DNA from: an uncultured Pelagibacteraceae bacterium
GTDB taxonomy: Bacteria > Pseudomonadota > Alphaproteobacteria > Pelagibacterales > Pelagibacteraceae
Direction: 5' to 3'
NCBI GenBank assembly: GCA_902597725.1
Contig: CACJYQ010000009.1
Coordinates: 1-41,532 of the forward strand
DNA: 41,532 bases
Made by a program: the position numbers and the translations under genes. Of the stretch, positions 24,930-34,149 are shown piece by piece. The notes under the pieces are model-generated. The model was not told where the DNA came from and searched no databases. It saw nothing but the letters and a program-made list of their open reading frames with translations. How positions within the stretch are numbered: position 1 is the stretch's first letter; each line of letters opens with the position of its first letter.

Positions 24930-26464
24930 TGAGAAAAATTAGAACAGCTTTAATATCATTATCTGATAAATCTAATCTAAAGCCTTTATTACAAGAATTG
25001 AGGAGAAATAATATCAAAATAATTAGTTCTGGTGGAACATTTAAAGTAATTAAGAAACTTAAATTCAAATGTATAGATGTTTCAGATTTTACAGGATTTA
25101 AGGAAATACTTAATGGAAGAGTCAAAACTTTACACCCAAAAATACATTCTGGAATTTTAAACAAAAGGAGTAACAAATCTCACTCGAGCGATATAAAAAA
25201 AAATAATTTTGAGAATATTGACTTAGTAATAGTAAATTTCTACCCATTTGAAAAAACGATTGAACAAACAAAAAACCATTCAAAAATAATAGAAAATATT
25301 GATATCGGTGGACCAACTATGATCAGAGCTGCTGCTAAAAATTATAATGATGTAGCTGTAATAACTTCTACCGATCAATATTCAGAACTTATAAATGAGT
25401 TAAAAAAAAATAAAGGTAGTACTTCTCTAAAATTTAGAGAAAGAATGTCTAGGTTAGCTTTTAGCGAAACCGCGTATTATGATGCCGTAATTTCAAATTA
25501 TTTCAATAAATTTAACAATATCGATTTCCCAAAAAGAAAAATTCTTTACACTAATTTGATAGAAAATCTTAGGTACGGAGAAAATCCCCATCAATTAGGT
25601 GCTTTCTATTCTCAAAATAAAAATAATAAATTAGAGCAAATACAGGGAAAAATTTTGAGTTATAATAATTACAATGATATTTTGGCTGCAATTACTATTT
25701 CAAAATCATTACCAAAAAACACCGGTACAGTTATCGTTAAACATGGAAATCCTTGTGGCGTCTCGGCTTTGAAAAATAATTTAGATAGTTATAAGTCTGC
25801 ATTAGAGACCGATCCAATAAGTGCATTTGGTGGTATTGTTTCGTGTAACTATAAAGTTACTCAAAAACTTGCTTTAATGCTAAATAAAATTTTTCTTGAA
25901 GTAGTTGTGGCCAATGGTTTTGATAAAAATGCTCTTAAAGTATTAAAATCAAAAAAAAATCTAAGGCTAATAGACTCCTCAAAAATTTCATTCAGTGAAG
26001 TATGGAAATTCAACTCTTTAGATAATTTTACACTTGTACAGTCAGAGGATAAAAAAAAAATTTCGACTAAGAATTTTAAAGTTGTTTCAAAAAGACAGCC
26101 AAGTAAATCACAGCTTGATAATTTAATATTTGCATTTAATGTTTGTAGATACACAAAATCAAATGCCATCGTTCTTGCTAGTAATAAATCCACTATTGGC
26201 ATCGGTTCAGGTCAACCTAGTAGATTAGATAGTTGTGAGATTGCAATAAATAAAATGAATAAGTTTTCAAAAATCAAAAGTGAAATAGTAGCTGCATCAG
26301 ATGCTTTTTTTCCATTTGTTGACGGAGTAGAAAAATTAGTTCAATCAGGAGCTAGTGCAATAATACAGCCCGCTGGATCAATAAGAGATAAAGAAATTAT
26401 AAAATTTGCAAACGAGACAAATACTGTTTTGGTTTTTTCAAAAACTCGCCATTTTAGGCACTAG
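24929..26464 (+). CDS. purH: Bifunctional AICAR formyltransferase/IMP cyclohydrolase
   Basis: 511 residues. It carries out the last two steps of purine synthesis, using 10-formyl-THF to make FAICAR and then closing it to IMP. The N-terminal MGS-like cyclohydrolase shows ALISLSDKSNL, SSGGTFKVI, GRVKTLHPKIHSGIL and IDIGGPTMIRAAAKN. The C-terminal formyltransferase shows LRYGENPHQLGAFY, VKHGNPCGVSA, DPISAFGGIVS, GIGSGQPSR and ASDAFFPFVDGVE. It ends in the usual RHFRH. The 3' end overlaps the convergent pterin dehydratase gene by 11 bases. Confidence 0.98.
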   Translation: MRKIRTALISLSDKSNLKPLLQELRRNNIKIISSGGTFKVIKKLKFKCIDVSDFTGFKEILNGRVKTLHPKIHSGILNKRSNKSHSSDIKKNNFENIDLVIVNFYPFEKTIEQTKNHSKIIENIDIGGPTMIRAAAKNYNDVAVITSTDQYSELINELKKNKGSTSLKFRERMSRLAFSETAYYDAVISNYFNKFNNIDFPKRKILYTNLIENLRYGENPHQLGAFYSQNKNNKLEQIQGKILSYNNYNDILAAITISKSLPKNTGTVIVKHGNPCGVSALKNNLDSYKSALETDPISAFGGIVSCNYKVTQKLALMLNKIFLEVVVANGFDKNALKVLKSKKNLRLIDSSKISFSEVWKFNSLDNFTLVQSEDKKKISTKNFKVVSKRQPSKSQLDNLIFAFNVCRYTKSNAIVLASNKSTIGIGSGQPSRLDSCEIAINKMNKFSKIKSEIVAASDAFFPFVDGVEKLVQSGASAIIQPAGSIRDKEIIKFANETNTVLVFSKTRHFRH

Positions 26465-26798
26465 TTATATTATCAATTTTAGCAGCTAGTATAAAATCGT
26501 TCTCAGATAAACCCTCTATTGCATGAGTTGTGATATTAATCTTAGCATAACCCCATCCAAAAAAAATATCTGGATGATGACCCTCTTCCTCAGAAACTTT
26601 TCCAACTTCATTGATAAATTTTTGACTTTCTAAAAAATTTTTAAATTCAAATTTTTTTTCTAAAAAATAAACTTTTTTATCATTTTGAATAATCTCCCAG
26701 CCATCAACTTTTTTTTGATATTTATGGATTTCAGAAATATCAAAAGCTTTAGCTCCTCCCTCACACGGTACACATTTTTTATCTAATAAATCACTCAT
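26454..26798 (-). CDS. 4a-hydroxytetrahydrobiopterin (pterin-4a-carbinolamine) dehydratase
   Basis: 114 residues. The active-site motif EEGHHPDIFFGWGYAKINITTHA is at about 76-98. An N-terminal KKCVPCEGGAKAF is common in bacterial members. It recycles the carbinolamine made by aromatic amino-acid hydroxylases. No phenylalanine hydroxylase is in the window; in bacteria without one, the protein may act in other pterin chemistry. The ATG lies only 10 bases after the encoded CCA of tRNA-Gly, with no ribosome binding site in between, so the two are probably transcribed together. The tail overlaps purH. Confidence 0.93.
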   Translation of the reverse strand: MSDLLDKKCVPCEGGAKAFDISEIHKYQKKVDGWEIIQNDKKVYFLEKKFEFKNFLESQKFINEVGKVSEEEGHHPDIFFGWGYAKINITTHAIEGLSENDFILAAKIDNITSA

Positions 26799-26808
26799 AT
26801 TTTAATAA

Positions 26809-26883
26809 TGGAGCGGGCAAAGGGGGTCGAACCCTCGACCTTCTCGTTGGCAACGAGACGCTCTACCACTGAGCTATGCCCGC
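26809..26883 (-). tRNA. tRNA-Gly (anticodon GCC)
   Basis: A complete cloverleaf on the minus strand. The acceptor arm pairs GCGGGCA with TGCCCGC, the D arm reads AGCTCAGTGGTAGAGC, and the anticodon stem TCTCG/CGAGA holds loop TTGCCAA, giving GCC for glycine. The T arm includes GGTTCGACC. The discriminator is U and the 3' CCA is encoded (26809-26811). No intron. Confidence 0.98.
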
Positions 26884-26894
26884 AAAATCAAATT

Positions 26895-26923
26895 AATATA
26901 AAGAATGTAAATTATAATTTCAA
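26895..26923 (-). promoter_or_regulatory. Sigma-70 promoter for tRNA-Gly
   Basis: On the minus strand TTGAAA (26918-26923) and TATATT (26895-26900) are separated by exactly 17 bases. The -10 lies 11 bases before the first tRNA base, as expected for a tRNA with a short 5' leader. It is the clearest sigma-70 match seen in the window and probably also drives the pterin dehydratase gene. Confidence 0.7.
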
Positions 26924-26933
26924 GAAATTTCAA

Positions 26934-27785
26934 TTATAAATAATTCAATTCAATTAGATTTCTTTTAAAAATATCATTCAATTTTTGATTAAACCTATCA
27001 TCAAAATTTTTCTTCCAATCATTTTTGGGACCCAAATGAAAGAAAGGAATGTTTTTTTTATTTTCACGAGCAATGATCGACTCACTAAAACCACTGTTGT
27101 CTTCTATTTTTTTTAAATTTTCAAAGGATGTGCTTTGTACTGAATTTTTAGCCTTCTCTCTACTAAATCCATTTTTATTATTTGTTATTTTATCTATAAA
27201 TTCTACTATCTCCTTGAATACAAAAAAAGTCTCCTTAAGAAGATCTTCATATCTAAGGAATTTAACAGGTACCAGCTTATTATTTTTCCAAGATTGATAA
27301 TTTTTTTCCCATGAGCTAATAAATTGATAATCACTAAAATCTTTTTTTTTTTTGAAATCATAAATATAATTACTTTCATTTTGCATCACACTTAAAGCTT
27401 TGTCATGATTAATTTGAAAATGCCTTGACATAGAGTCGAGAACATTTCTGGGATCTCTAACTATATATATTCCACCAAGTGTATTTTTACGATTTGTGAA
27501 GTCATTCTGACCAATTTTTACTAAAGCATTGTGTGTTTTTAAAAATTTGATTTTATTATCTAAATTAATTCTTTCTTGAGCTTCAACCCAGTATTTTACT
27601 GTATCTCCAGGTTTTTCTAAATTATAATCAAAATTTTTAAGATATTTTTTAGTGGGAAATTGCTGAATATTTTGTAATTGTTTATCACCCAAAAAAAGAC
27701 CATCATTTGTATAATAGTAAGCACTTATTAATGATCTTAGCCATGTGTTTCCATTTTTAGGATATGATGATAGCCAAATAATCAT
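26934..27785 (-). CDS. Sulfotransferase-family protein
   Basis: 283 residues, soluble. The 5'-phosphosulfate loop reads WLSSYPKNGNTWLRSL at about 4-19 (K-x-G-x-T-W), and the 3'-phosphate motif reads YIVRDPRNVLDSMSRHF at about 108-124. Both bind PAPS in the Sulfotransfer_1 fold. KFLRYEDLL follows in the expected place. The acceptor is unknown; a surface glycan or small alcohol/phenol is possible. It lies just upstream of tRNA-Gly on the same strand and diverges from the Lon-N gene. Confidence 0.88.
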   Translation of the reverse strand: MIIWLSSYPKNGNTWLRSLISAYYYTNDGLFLGDKQLQNIQQFPTKKYLKNFDYNLEKPGDTVKYWVEAQERINLDNKIKFLKTHNALVKIGQNDFTNRKNTLGGIYIVRDPRNVLDSMSRHFQINHDKALSVMQNESNYIYDFKKKKDFSDYQFISSWEKNYQSWKNNKLVPVKFLRYEDLLKETFFVFKEIVEFIDKITNNKNGFSREKAKNSVQSTSFENLKKIEDNSGFSESIIARENKKNIPFFHLGPKNDWKKNFDDRFNQKLNDIFKRNLIELNYL

Positions 27786-27836
27786 ATATTTAATCTTTTA
27801 AATACTTTTATTATTATTATATAGTTTATTTTAATT

Positions 27837-28478
27837 ATGAAACTTCCAAAAATTATACCTATTTTCCCCTTGAGCAATTTTATTGTTTTTCCAAAAACCG
27901 CGGTACCTTTAAACATTTTCGAACCTAGATATTTAGAAATGGTTAATGAAAGCATGAAAGCAGAGAAATTCATTGGAATGGTACAACCAAAAACTATGAA
28001 AAATTTTGATAACACAAAATTACCTATTCTTCATAAAATTGGATGTTTAGGCAAAATAAACAGTTTTAAAGAAACTGATGATGGACGTTATCTAATTGAG
28101 TTAAAAGGTTTGATTAGGTTTAAAATTATCAATGAAATTAATAATAATAAAAGTTACAGAGAAGTTGAAGTCAGTTTTGATGATTATTTACATGATCTAG
28201 ATGAAAAAAAAGAAGATCTTAAATTTTCAGATTTAGAACTTATTTTTAAAGATTTTAAATCATTGTTTGAAAAAAGGGGTTTCATCATTAATTGGAAGGC
28301 TTTAGAAAAACAAAGTTTAGATGAGACTATTAATGCATTAGCTATGACCTCACCTTTTAGTTTGGAGGAAAAACAGGTTTTACTAGAAGCAAAAAATTTA
28401 AATGTCAGAAAGACAAAGATTGCGGAGATACTGAATACTTACACATACGATCAATTTGACAATAATACGTTGCAATAA
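27837..28478 (+). CDS. Lon N-terminal (substrate-binding) domain protein
   Basis: 213 residues covering only a Lon-N/LON_substr_bdg domain, without ATPase or protease parts. IPIFPLSNFIVFPKTAVPLNIFEPRY (about 5-30) and GCLGKINSFKETDDGRYLIELKGLIRFKI are characteristic. Stand-alone versions are common in alphaproteobacteria, and their role is unsettled; adaptor or stress roles have been proposed. Its stop lies one base from the stop of the convergent UbiH-like gene. Confidence 0.92.
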   Translation: MKLPKIIPIFPLSNFIVFPKTAVPLNIFEPRYLEMVNESMKAEKFIGMVQPKTMKNFDNTKLPILHKIGCLGKINSFKETDDGRYLIELKGLIRFKIINEINNNKSYREVEVSFDDYLHDLDEKKEDLKFSDLELIFKDFKSLFEKRGFIINWKALEKQSLDETINALAMTSPFSLEEKQVLLEAKNLNVRKTKIAEILNTYTYDQFDNNTLQ

Positions 28479-28479
28479 A

Positions 28480-29562
28480 TCATATTTGCAAACCTTCATT
28501 GGCAATCCTTTTAAAATATTTGTTTAATAATTTGTTTTTTCCAATTAATTTTACAGATCTATCTATAAAATCACCTTTGATTTTGCTTTTAAAATTAAAA
28601 CTTTCGTAAATGAAATTAATTCCCTCAGAAAAAATTAAATTGTTACTTTTAACTCTTTTTTGAAATTCGCTACAAACACTCTGATCTAAAGGTAAACCAA
28701 GTTCAATTCTATTATTAACTATTTCTAATAAACTTTTAATATCTCTTAAGGTCATATTAAAACCTTGACCAGCTAGAGGATGTAATTTGTGAAGTATATC
28801 GCCAAAAGCTAATACTTTATTTTTATAATATTTTCGTAAATTTAAAGACCTTAAATTAAATTTTGAAACTTTATTAATTTTTTTTATTTGATAACTCGAA
28901 TTAAATTTCATAATTGAATTTTTGACATCAAATGTATCATCAGATTTATTTGTCTGCACAGAGTAAACTACTGATGTTTTTTTTTTTGATATAGGTAAAA
29001 AGGCCAGTGGTCCTTTTTTTGTAAATATCTGCGTTGCTGTATCGTTTAGTGATAAAGCTTTATGATCAATTACTGTTGAATATGCTGTACTTTTATACTT
29101 TTTTTCAAATTTTTTTAAAAAAAATTTTTTTGTAATTTCGTGCTCTTGATCACAATTAATAAATAAATCACAATTAATATTATTTAGATCTTTATAGCTG
29201 ATAGTATTTTTGTATTTGAAAAATTTATTATTTTTAAGTTCAGTATTTAATTGATTGAATATTTCATAATTTTTTACAATTGAAAAAAGGGTTTCACTTT
29301 GATTTTCAAATTTTATTATTTCTTTATTGTTAGAGTTTTCTGAATAAATCTTTATTTTTTTAATTGGCCATGAAATTTTTTTAATATCTGATATGTTTTT
29401 ATTAAAGTAATCAATATTTGATTTGGAAATACCTATTGTTCTTGATTTATCTGCATTTATTTTCTGGTCTTTATAAAAGATATCAACAAAAATCTCTTGA
29501 TTAACAAAAGCTTTGGCTAAAGCTAAGCTAGTTAAGTTATTTCCAATTATACCAACTTTCAT
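28480..29562 (-). CDS. UbiH/UbiF-family FAD monooxygenase
   Basis: 360 residues from ATG 29562 (a longer frame to a TTG at 29601 has no support). MKVGIIGNNLTSLALAKAF is a divergent FAD-binding Rossmann start in which the usual G-x-G-x-x-G is replaced by G-N-N-L. Further motifs include SRTIGISKSNIDYF, FLPISKKKTSVVYS and, most telling, VLAFGDILHKLHPLAGQGFNMTLRD. The family hydroxylates the ubiquinone ring. Which position is attacked cannot be told. It diverges from ftsK, a neighbourhood seen in other alphaproteobacteria. Confidence 0.88.
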   Translation of the reverse strand: MKVGIIGNNLTSLALAKAFVNQEIFVDIFYKDQKINADKSRTIGISKSNIDYFNKNISDIKKISWPIKKIKIYSENSNNKEIIKFENQSETLFSIVKNYEIFNQLNTELKNNKFFKYKNTISYKDLNNINCDLFINCDQEHEITKKFFLKKFEKKYKSTAYSTVIDHKALSLNDTATQIFTKKGPLAFLPISKKKTSVVYSVQTNKSDDTFDVKNSIMKFNSSYQIKKINKVSKFNLRSLNLRKYYKNKVLAFGDILHKLHPLAGQGFNMTLRDIKSLLEIVNNRIELGLPLDQSVCSEFQKRVKSNNLIFSEGINFIYESFNFKSKIKGDFIDRSVKLIGKNKLLNKYFKRIANEGLQI

Positions 29563-29592
29563 AATAAATTTAATTTTAACAAGAAAAATTAG

Positions 29593-31713
29593 ATGATACA
29601 AAGTGATATATTTGATTCAATCAATATGAAAATAAAGAAAATTACGAATACAATATTGCTTTTTATTGCGAAAAGACTGACAGAAATATTTGGGTTTTTA
29701 ATCTTATTCTCGGGTATTCTTTTGTTTGTTTCCCTAATATCCTATTCCCCAGAAGATCCAAATTTTATATTTCCAGAAAATACAGACATAAAAAATATCC
29801 TTGGCTTTAGAGGTAGTTATGTTTCTGATCTTTTTTTTCAATCAATTGGTTTAATTTCTTATCTATTTTCTTTAACGCTAATATTTACTGGATTGAATAT
29901 TACTTTATCAAAAGACCTTTTTTTAGTAATTGAAAATATTTTCTATTCAATTTTTTACATAATATTAGGATCATCATTTTTTAATTATTTTTATGATAGC
30001 ACTTTTATACTTTTTATAAATGGCAATGGAGGATTTATAGGAAGTTACTTAAATGAAAATCTATTTATAAAATTAATTAACGTGAATGAAACTATTTCTT
30101 TTTATTTTTTAATCATCTTAATATTTGGACTATTTTTATTGAGTGTAAATTTTAATTTAAAGAAAAATTTTTATTTTTTAAAAAAAATAATTGCGTTATT
30201 TTCTAATAAAAAACACAACTACACTGATAAAAGTGAAGTGATAAATGAATATATTCCACAAGAGGAAATTAAAAATCTTATTCAAGAAGATCTACCTTTT
30301 ATAAAAGCTGATGAAATAAAAAAAACAGAAAAATTAAGATTTAAATTACCGAGTTTGGAATTGCTGAAATTTCCATCGAAAAAAGAAAGAGAGAATTTCG
30401 ACAAAAATCAATCAAGTGATCCTGAATTTTTAGAAAAAATATTATTAGACTTTGGTGTTAATGGAAAAATCAAAAAAATAAGTCACGGTCCAGTAGTTAC
30501 ATTGAATGAATTTGAACCTGCTGCTGGTGTAAAGGTTTCCAAAATAATAAATCTATCTGATGATATCGCGAGAAATACTAGTTCTGAGTCAGCTAGAATT
30601 TCGACTATTCCAGGAAGCAACACTGTTGGAATTGAATTACCTAATACATCAAGGGAAAATGTTTACTTGAGTGAGATTCTAAATAACGCCGACTTCAAAA
30701 AAAAAGAAATTAAATTACCGATCGCTTTAGGTAAAAGTATATCTGGAAACCCAATAGTTGGCGATTTATCTTCAATGCCTCATTTGTTAATAGCTGGAAC
30801 AACCGGATCTGGAAAATCAGTTTGCATTAACACAATAATATTATCACTTCTTTACCGTCATACTCCTGAAAGATGTAAATTTATTTTGATTGACCCCAAG
30901 ATGCTTGAGCTATCTACATACGAGGGTGTACCTCATCTTTTATGTCCAGTGATAACAGAAGCAAAAAAAGCAGCCTCTGTTTTAGGCTGGGTGGTTAAAG
31001 AGATGGAAAGTAGATACAGACTAATGACAAAAGAAGGAGTTAGAAATATTGATGGTTATAATGCAAAACATAAACTTCCAATGCCTTATATAGTCGTAGT
31101 GGTTGATGAGATGTCAGATTTAATGCTTGTAGCAGGAAAAGAAATTGAAAACTATATTCAAAAATTATCTCAAATGGCAAGAGCTGCTGGAATACACATT
31201 ATCATGGCTACTCAAAGACCAAGCGTTGACGTTATTACTGGAACAATTAAAGCTAACTTTCCTACACGAATATCTTTCCAAGTTACATCTAAAATAGACA
31301 GTAGGACCATATTAGGAGAACAAGGTGCTGAACAATTATTAGGTAAAGGCGATATGTTGTATATGTCATCTGCTAACAGAGTTATAAGAATACATGCACC
31401 ATTTGTATCTGATAATGAGATTGAAAATATTAACAATTCTTTAAGATCCCAAGCGGAACCTGATTATGTCGATGAAATTCTAAATTTTGCAGATGAAAAA
31501 GAAATAGGTGATGGATCCAAAAATATAGGTGATAAAGATGAGCTTTATCAAACAGCTGTTGAAATCATAAAATCTGAAGGGAAAGCATCAACCTCTTTTT
31601 TACAAAGAAAACTACAAATTGGATATAATCGAGCCGCAAGAATAATTGATATGATGGAAGAAGAGGGAATCGTAAGCAAGGCCAATCATGTAGGAAAACG
31701 TGATGTTCTTTGA
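29593..31713 (+). CDS. ftsK: DNA translocase FtsK
   Basis: 706 residues. Four hydrophobic segments occupy the first 200 residues and anchor the protein at the septum. A short linker leads to the motor domain. The Walker A site AGTTGSGKSV lies near residues 400-410, and the Walker B strand reads YIVVVVDEMSDLM. The C-terminal gamma domain (ELYQTAVEIIKSEGKASTSFLQRKLQIGYNRAARI) binds KOPS-like sites and activates XerCD. ATG 29593 is used; ATG 29626 (MKIKK) is an equally plausible start. The linker is short compared with E. coli. lolA starts on its last stop base. Confidence 0.97.
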   Translation: MIQSDIFDSINMKIKKITNTILLFIAKRLTEIFGFLILFSGILLFVSLISYSPEDPNFIFPENTDIKNILGFRGSYVSDLFFQSIGLISYLFSLTLIFTGLNITLSKDLFLVIENIFYSIFYIILGSSFFNYFYDSTFILFINGNGGFIGSYLNENLFIKLINVNETISFYFLIILIFGLFLLSVNFNLKKNFYFLKKIIALFSNKKHNYTDKSEVINEYIPQEEIKNLIQEDLPFIKADEIKKTEKLRFKLPSLELLKFPSKKERENFDKNQSSDPEFLEKILLDFGVNGKIKKISHGPVVTLNEFEPAAGVKVSKIINLSDDIARNTSSESARISTIPGSNTVGIELPNTSRENVYLSEILNNADFKKKEIKLPIALGKSISGNPIVGDLSSMPHLLIAGTTGSGKSVCINTIILSLLYRHTPERCKFILIDPKMLELSTYEGVPHLLCPVITEAKKAASVLGWVVKEMESRYRLMTKEGVRNIDGYNAKHKLPMPYIVVVVDEMSDLMLVAGKEIENYIQKLSQMARAAGIHIIMATQRPSVDVITGTIKANFPTRISFQVTSKIDSRTILGEQGAEQLLGKGDMLYMSSANRVIRIHAPFVSDNEIENINNSLRSQAEPDYVDEILNFADEKEIGDGSKNIGDKDELYQTAVEIIKSEGKASTSFLQRKLQIGYNRAARIIDMMEEEGIVSKANHVGKRDVL

Positions 31714-32261
31714 TGATTAATAAGTTAATTTTTTTATTTCTTTTATTTTCAATTGTTGAGGCTTCAGCAAACGTTAAAGAAAAAATTATTCAAAATTTAA
31801 AATCTACTAACAACTTAACATTTAACTTTGAACAAAACGTTAATGGTAAAACAGAAAATGGCCATTGTGCTCTGTCATACCCACAAAAAATATTTTGCAA
31901 ATATAATTTAAAAAATAACAAAATTTTAGTTTCTAATGGAAAATCTATAGTCATAAAAACTAATAGTAGCTATTACCTATATCCTCTAGAACGAACACCT
32001 TTAAATCTAATACTAAATAAAAAATTTTTAATTAATAAGATCGAAAATTTAAATGAAAGAATCCTAGATGATAAATTTGTAAATTTTAAGTTTTTTGAAG
32101 AAGATTTTGAGGTAAATATTTTCTTTGATTATAACAGTCTTGATTTAATTGGTTGGCAAACTACAGATATTTATCAAAATCTTAGTATCACTTTTTTAAA
32201 TTCGATTAAAAAAAATCAAAAATTAAATAATGATTTATTTGATTTACCTCAACAAAATTAA
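31713..32261 (+). CDS. lolA: LolA-like outer-membrane lipoprotein carrier protein
   Basis: 182 residues from ATG 31713, which overlaps the ftsK stop by one base. A signal peptide covers residues 1-20 (ending VEASA-N). LTFNFEQNVNGKTENGHCALSYPQKIFCKY is the usual LolA opening (a soluble beta-barrel half), and the strand series ISNGKSIVI, LNLILNKKF and LDLIGWQTTD continues it. LolA shuttles lipoproteins across the periplasm to the outer membrane. Two cysteines in the opening stretch could pair. The ftsK-lolA order is common in alphaproteobacteria. It ends convergently, sharing TTAA. Confidence 0.85.
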   Translation: MINKLIFLFLLFSIVEASANVKEKIIQNLKSTNNLTFNFEQNVNGKTENGHCALSYPQKIFCKYNLKNNKILVSNGKSIVIKTNSSYYLYPLERTPLNLILNKKFLINKIENLNERILDDKFVNFKFFEEDFEVNIFFDYNSLDLIGWQTTDIYQNLSITFLNSIKKNQKLNNDLFDLPQQN

Positions 32262-32761
32262 ATTGAAATAGATTCTGTTTTATAAATTCTCATACCTCTT
32301 GAAATATAATTATTTAATGCATTTTTATGATCTAGTGAGCAAGTGTGTACCCAGACTCTATTAGTATTTTCAGAAAAAGAATTTTTTATAGCTGATGTTA
32401 AAAGGAAAGAGCCTAATTTTTTATTTTGATATTCTTTGAGCAAACCAAGATAAGCAATTTCTGTCTCCTTTTTTTCCTTATGGAAAATAAGTTCAAAATA
32501 TCCAGCCATATCATCAGCTTTTTTAAGAATATAAGTTTTTACCTTTTGATCAGAAATATATTCCCTCCACTGTTTATCTGTCCAAACTAATCGATCCGTC
32601 CATCGATGTTCTTTACCGATGCTTTTATAAAAAAACTTATTTATTTGAAAATCTGTTGGATCACTAAGATCAACTAAACAATCATCTGGTGAAAATTCTG
32701 ATTTTTTTAAGTCTTTGAGTGAATTGATTTCTAAATAATTTCTTTCAACTTTAGTGCTCAC
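32258..32761 (-). CDS. GNAT-family acetyltransferase
   Basis: 167 residues. The acetyl-CoA binding region reads EIAYLGLLKEYQNKKLGSFLLTSAI at about 103-127, a GNAT motif A in which Q/R-x-x-G-x-G/A becomes Y-Q-N-K-K-L-G. DHKNALNNYISRGMRIYKTE closes the domain. The substrate is unknown. It overlaps the HIT gene by 4 bases and is last in the minus-strand his-gene series. It ends opposite lolA, sharing TTAA. Confidence 0.85.
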   Translation of the reverse strand: MSTKVERNYLEINSLKDLKKSEFSPDDCLVDLSDPTDFQINKFFYKSIGKEHRWTDRLVWTDKQWREYISDQKVKTYILKKADDMAGYFELIFHKEKKETEIAYLGLLKEYQNKKLGSFLLTSAIKNSFSENTNRVWVHTCSLDHKNALNNYISRGMRIYKTESISI

Positions 32762-33123
32762 TCCACCATCTTTCCAACTTTTTCACCCCCAAATAGATGA
32801 AAATGTAAATGAGGTACCTCTTGACCGCCGTGTTCAGAAATATTAGCTAAAGCACGATAACCTTTACCACCGTCTACCGATATACCAAGTTTTTTTGCAA
32901 CTAAATTTATACCCTTTAATAAACCTACCATTTCCTCTGAAGAGGCTTTTTGACTAAAATCATCAAGGTCAATATATTTTCCTTTAGGTATTACCAGCGC
33001 ATGAATTTTTTTTTGTGGATTAATATCATGAAATGACAAGACGTAATCATCTTCGTAAATCTTCTTACAAGGAATTTCTCCCCTTAAGATTTTAGCAAAA
33101 ATATTATTATCATCGTAGCTCAT
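32758..33123 (-). CDS. HIT-family (HINT-type) nucleotide hydrolase
   Basis: 121 residues. The histidine triad reads PHLHFHLFGGEKVGKM near the C terminus, and DDNNIFAKILRGEIPCKKIYEDD is a classic HINT start. HINT proteins hydrolyse nucleotide phosphoramidates such as AMP-lysine. It overlaps hisE and the GNAT gene by 4 bases each. HIT genes follow hisE in several alphaproteobacteria. Confidence 0.95.
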   Translation of the reverse strand: MSYDDNNIFAKILRGEIPCKKIYEDDYVLSFHDINPQKKIHALVIPKGKYIDLDDFSQKASSEEMVGLLKGINLVAKKLGISVDGGKGYRALANISEHGGQEVPHLHFHLFGGEKVGKMVE

Positions 33124-33392
33124 TTTTTTCTTTTGCTTAGCTCTTCCATTACATCCTCAATTTTCACATCATTTGCCTCTAGATACATTATCAAATGATA
33201 GAAAACATCAGCTGCCTCATGAATTTTATTTGAATTTTTTTCTACTGCCTCAATAAGTTCATTAATTTCCTCTAGGACCTTTTCTTTGCTCAAAGATTTA
33301 TCACTAAGTAATTTATTAGTATAAGAACCATCTATTGGAGTTTTTTTTCTCTCTCTTGCAAGATTAAATAAGCTTTCTAAAGTATTGAGCAT
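33120..33392 (-). CDS. hisE: Phosphoribosyl-ATP diphosphatase
   Basis: 90 residues, a stand-alone HisE. It removes pyrophosphate from phosphoribosyl-ATP, the second step of histidine synthesis. The all-helical MazG-like fold shows EEINELIEAVEKNSNKIHEAADVFYHLIMYL, with paired Glu for metal. It starts one base after the hisF stop and overlaps the HIT gene by 4 bases. HisI (cyclohydrolase) is not in the window. Confidence 0.95.
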   Translation of the reverse strand: MLNTLESLFNLARERKKTPIDGSYTNKLLSDKSLSKEKVLEEINELIEAVEKNSNKIHEAADVFYHLIMYLEANDVKIEDVMEELSKRKK

Positions 33393-33393
33393 A

Positions 33394-34149
33394 TTAAATT
33401 CTAACAGGTATTCCTTTTGAGTCCAAATAATCCTTGGCTTCTTTTACCGAGTGTTTTCCATAATGAAATATAGAAGCTGCCAAAACTGCACTAGCTTTTC
33501 CTAATTTAATTCCGTCCACTAGGTGATCTAAATTACCCACCCCGCCAGATGCAATAACTGGAATATTTACTTTAGATGAAATTTTCGACATAAGATCAAT
33601 ATCATAACCTACTTGCGTTCCATCTCTATCCATAGAAGTTACTAATAACTCTCCTGCACCGTTTTTTTCCATTTGTTCAGCGTACTCCAACGCATCAATA
33701 CTACTATTATTTCTTCCTCCGTGAGTAAACACTTCCCACTTATCTCCATTTTTTTTTGCATCAATTGCAACTACAATACATTGAGATCCAAATTTTTTTG
33801 AACTTTCTGCAACTACTTTTGGATTTTCAACTGCTGCAGTGTTAATGGAAACTTTATCTGCCCCACAGTTAAGTAATTTGTTAATATCTTCAATACTTCT
33901 GACGCCACCTCCTACAGTTAATGGCACAAAACATTTTTTTGAAGTTTTCTCCACAACATTATAAATAGTATCTCTATTTTCATTTGAAGCAGTAATATCT
34001 AAAAAACAAATTTCATCTGCTCCACCATCACTATAAATTTTTGCTTGTTCAACGGGATCTCCGGCATCTTTAAGATCAACAAAGTTAATCCCCTTAACAA
34101 CCCGACCATTTTTGACATCTAAACAAGGTATTATTCTATTTTTAAGCAT
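33394..34149 (-). CDS. hisF: Imidazole glycerol phosphate synthase subunit HisF
   Basis: 251 residues, the usual length. The (beta/alpha)8 barrel shows [22 protein letters not shown] at the start with the catalytic Asp, [28 protein letters not shown] with the second Asp, [13 protein letters not shown] and VIASGGVG. It cyclises PRFAR using ammonia from HisH. The start overlaps hisA by 8 bases. Confidence 0.98.
   Translation of the reverse strand: MLKNRIIPCLDVKNGRVVKGINFVDLKDAGDPVEQAKIYSDGGADEICFLDITASNENRDTIYNVVEKTSKKCFVPLTVGGGVRSIEDINKLLNCGADKVSINTAAVENPKVVAESSKKFGSQCIVVAIDAKKNGDKWEVFTHGGRNNSSIDALEYAEQMEKNGAGELLVTSMDRDGTQVGYDIDLMSKISSKVNIPVIASGGVGNLDHLVDGIKLGKASAVLAASIFHYGKHSVKEAKDYLDSKGIPVRI

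Noticed and set aside
26809-27785. Possible genomic island inserted at tRNA-Gly (sulfotransferase beside the tRNA)
   Set aside because: No integrase and no repeat of the tRNA 3' end were seen; the sulfotransferase lies on the 5' side, and base composition matches its surroundings.
29563-29601. N-terminal extension of the UbiH-like protein from a TTG
   Set aside because: It would overlap the ftsK start, and MKVGIIG at ATG 29562 is the normal FAD-fold beginning.
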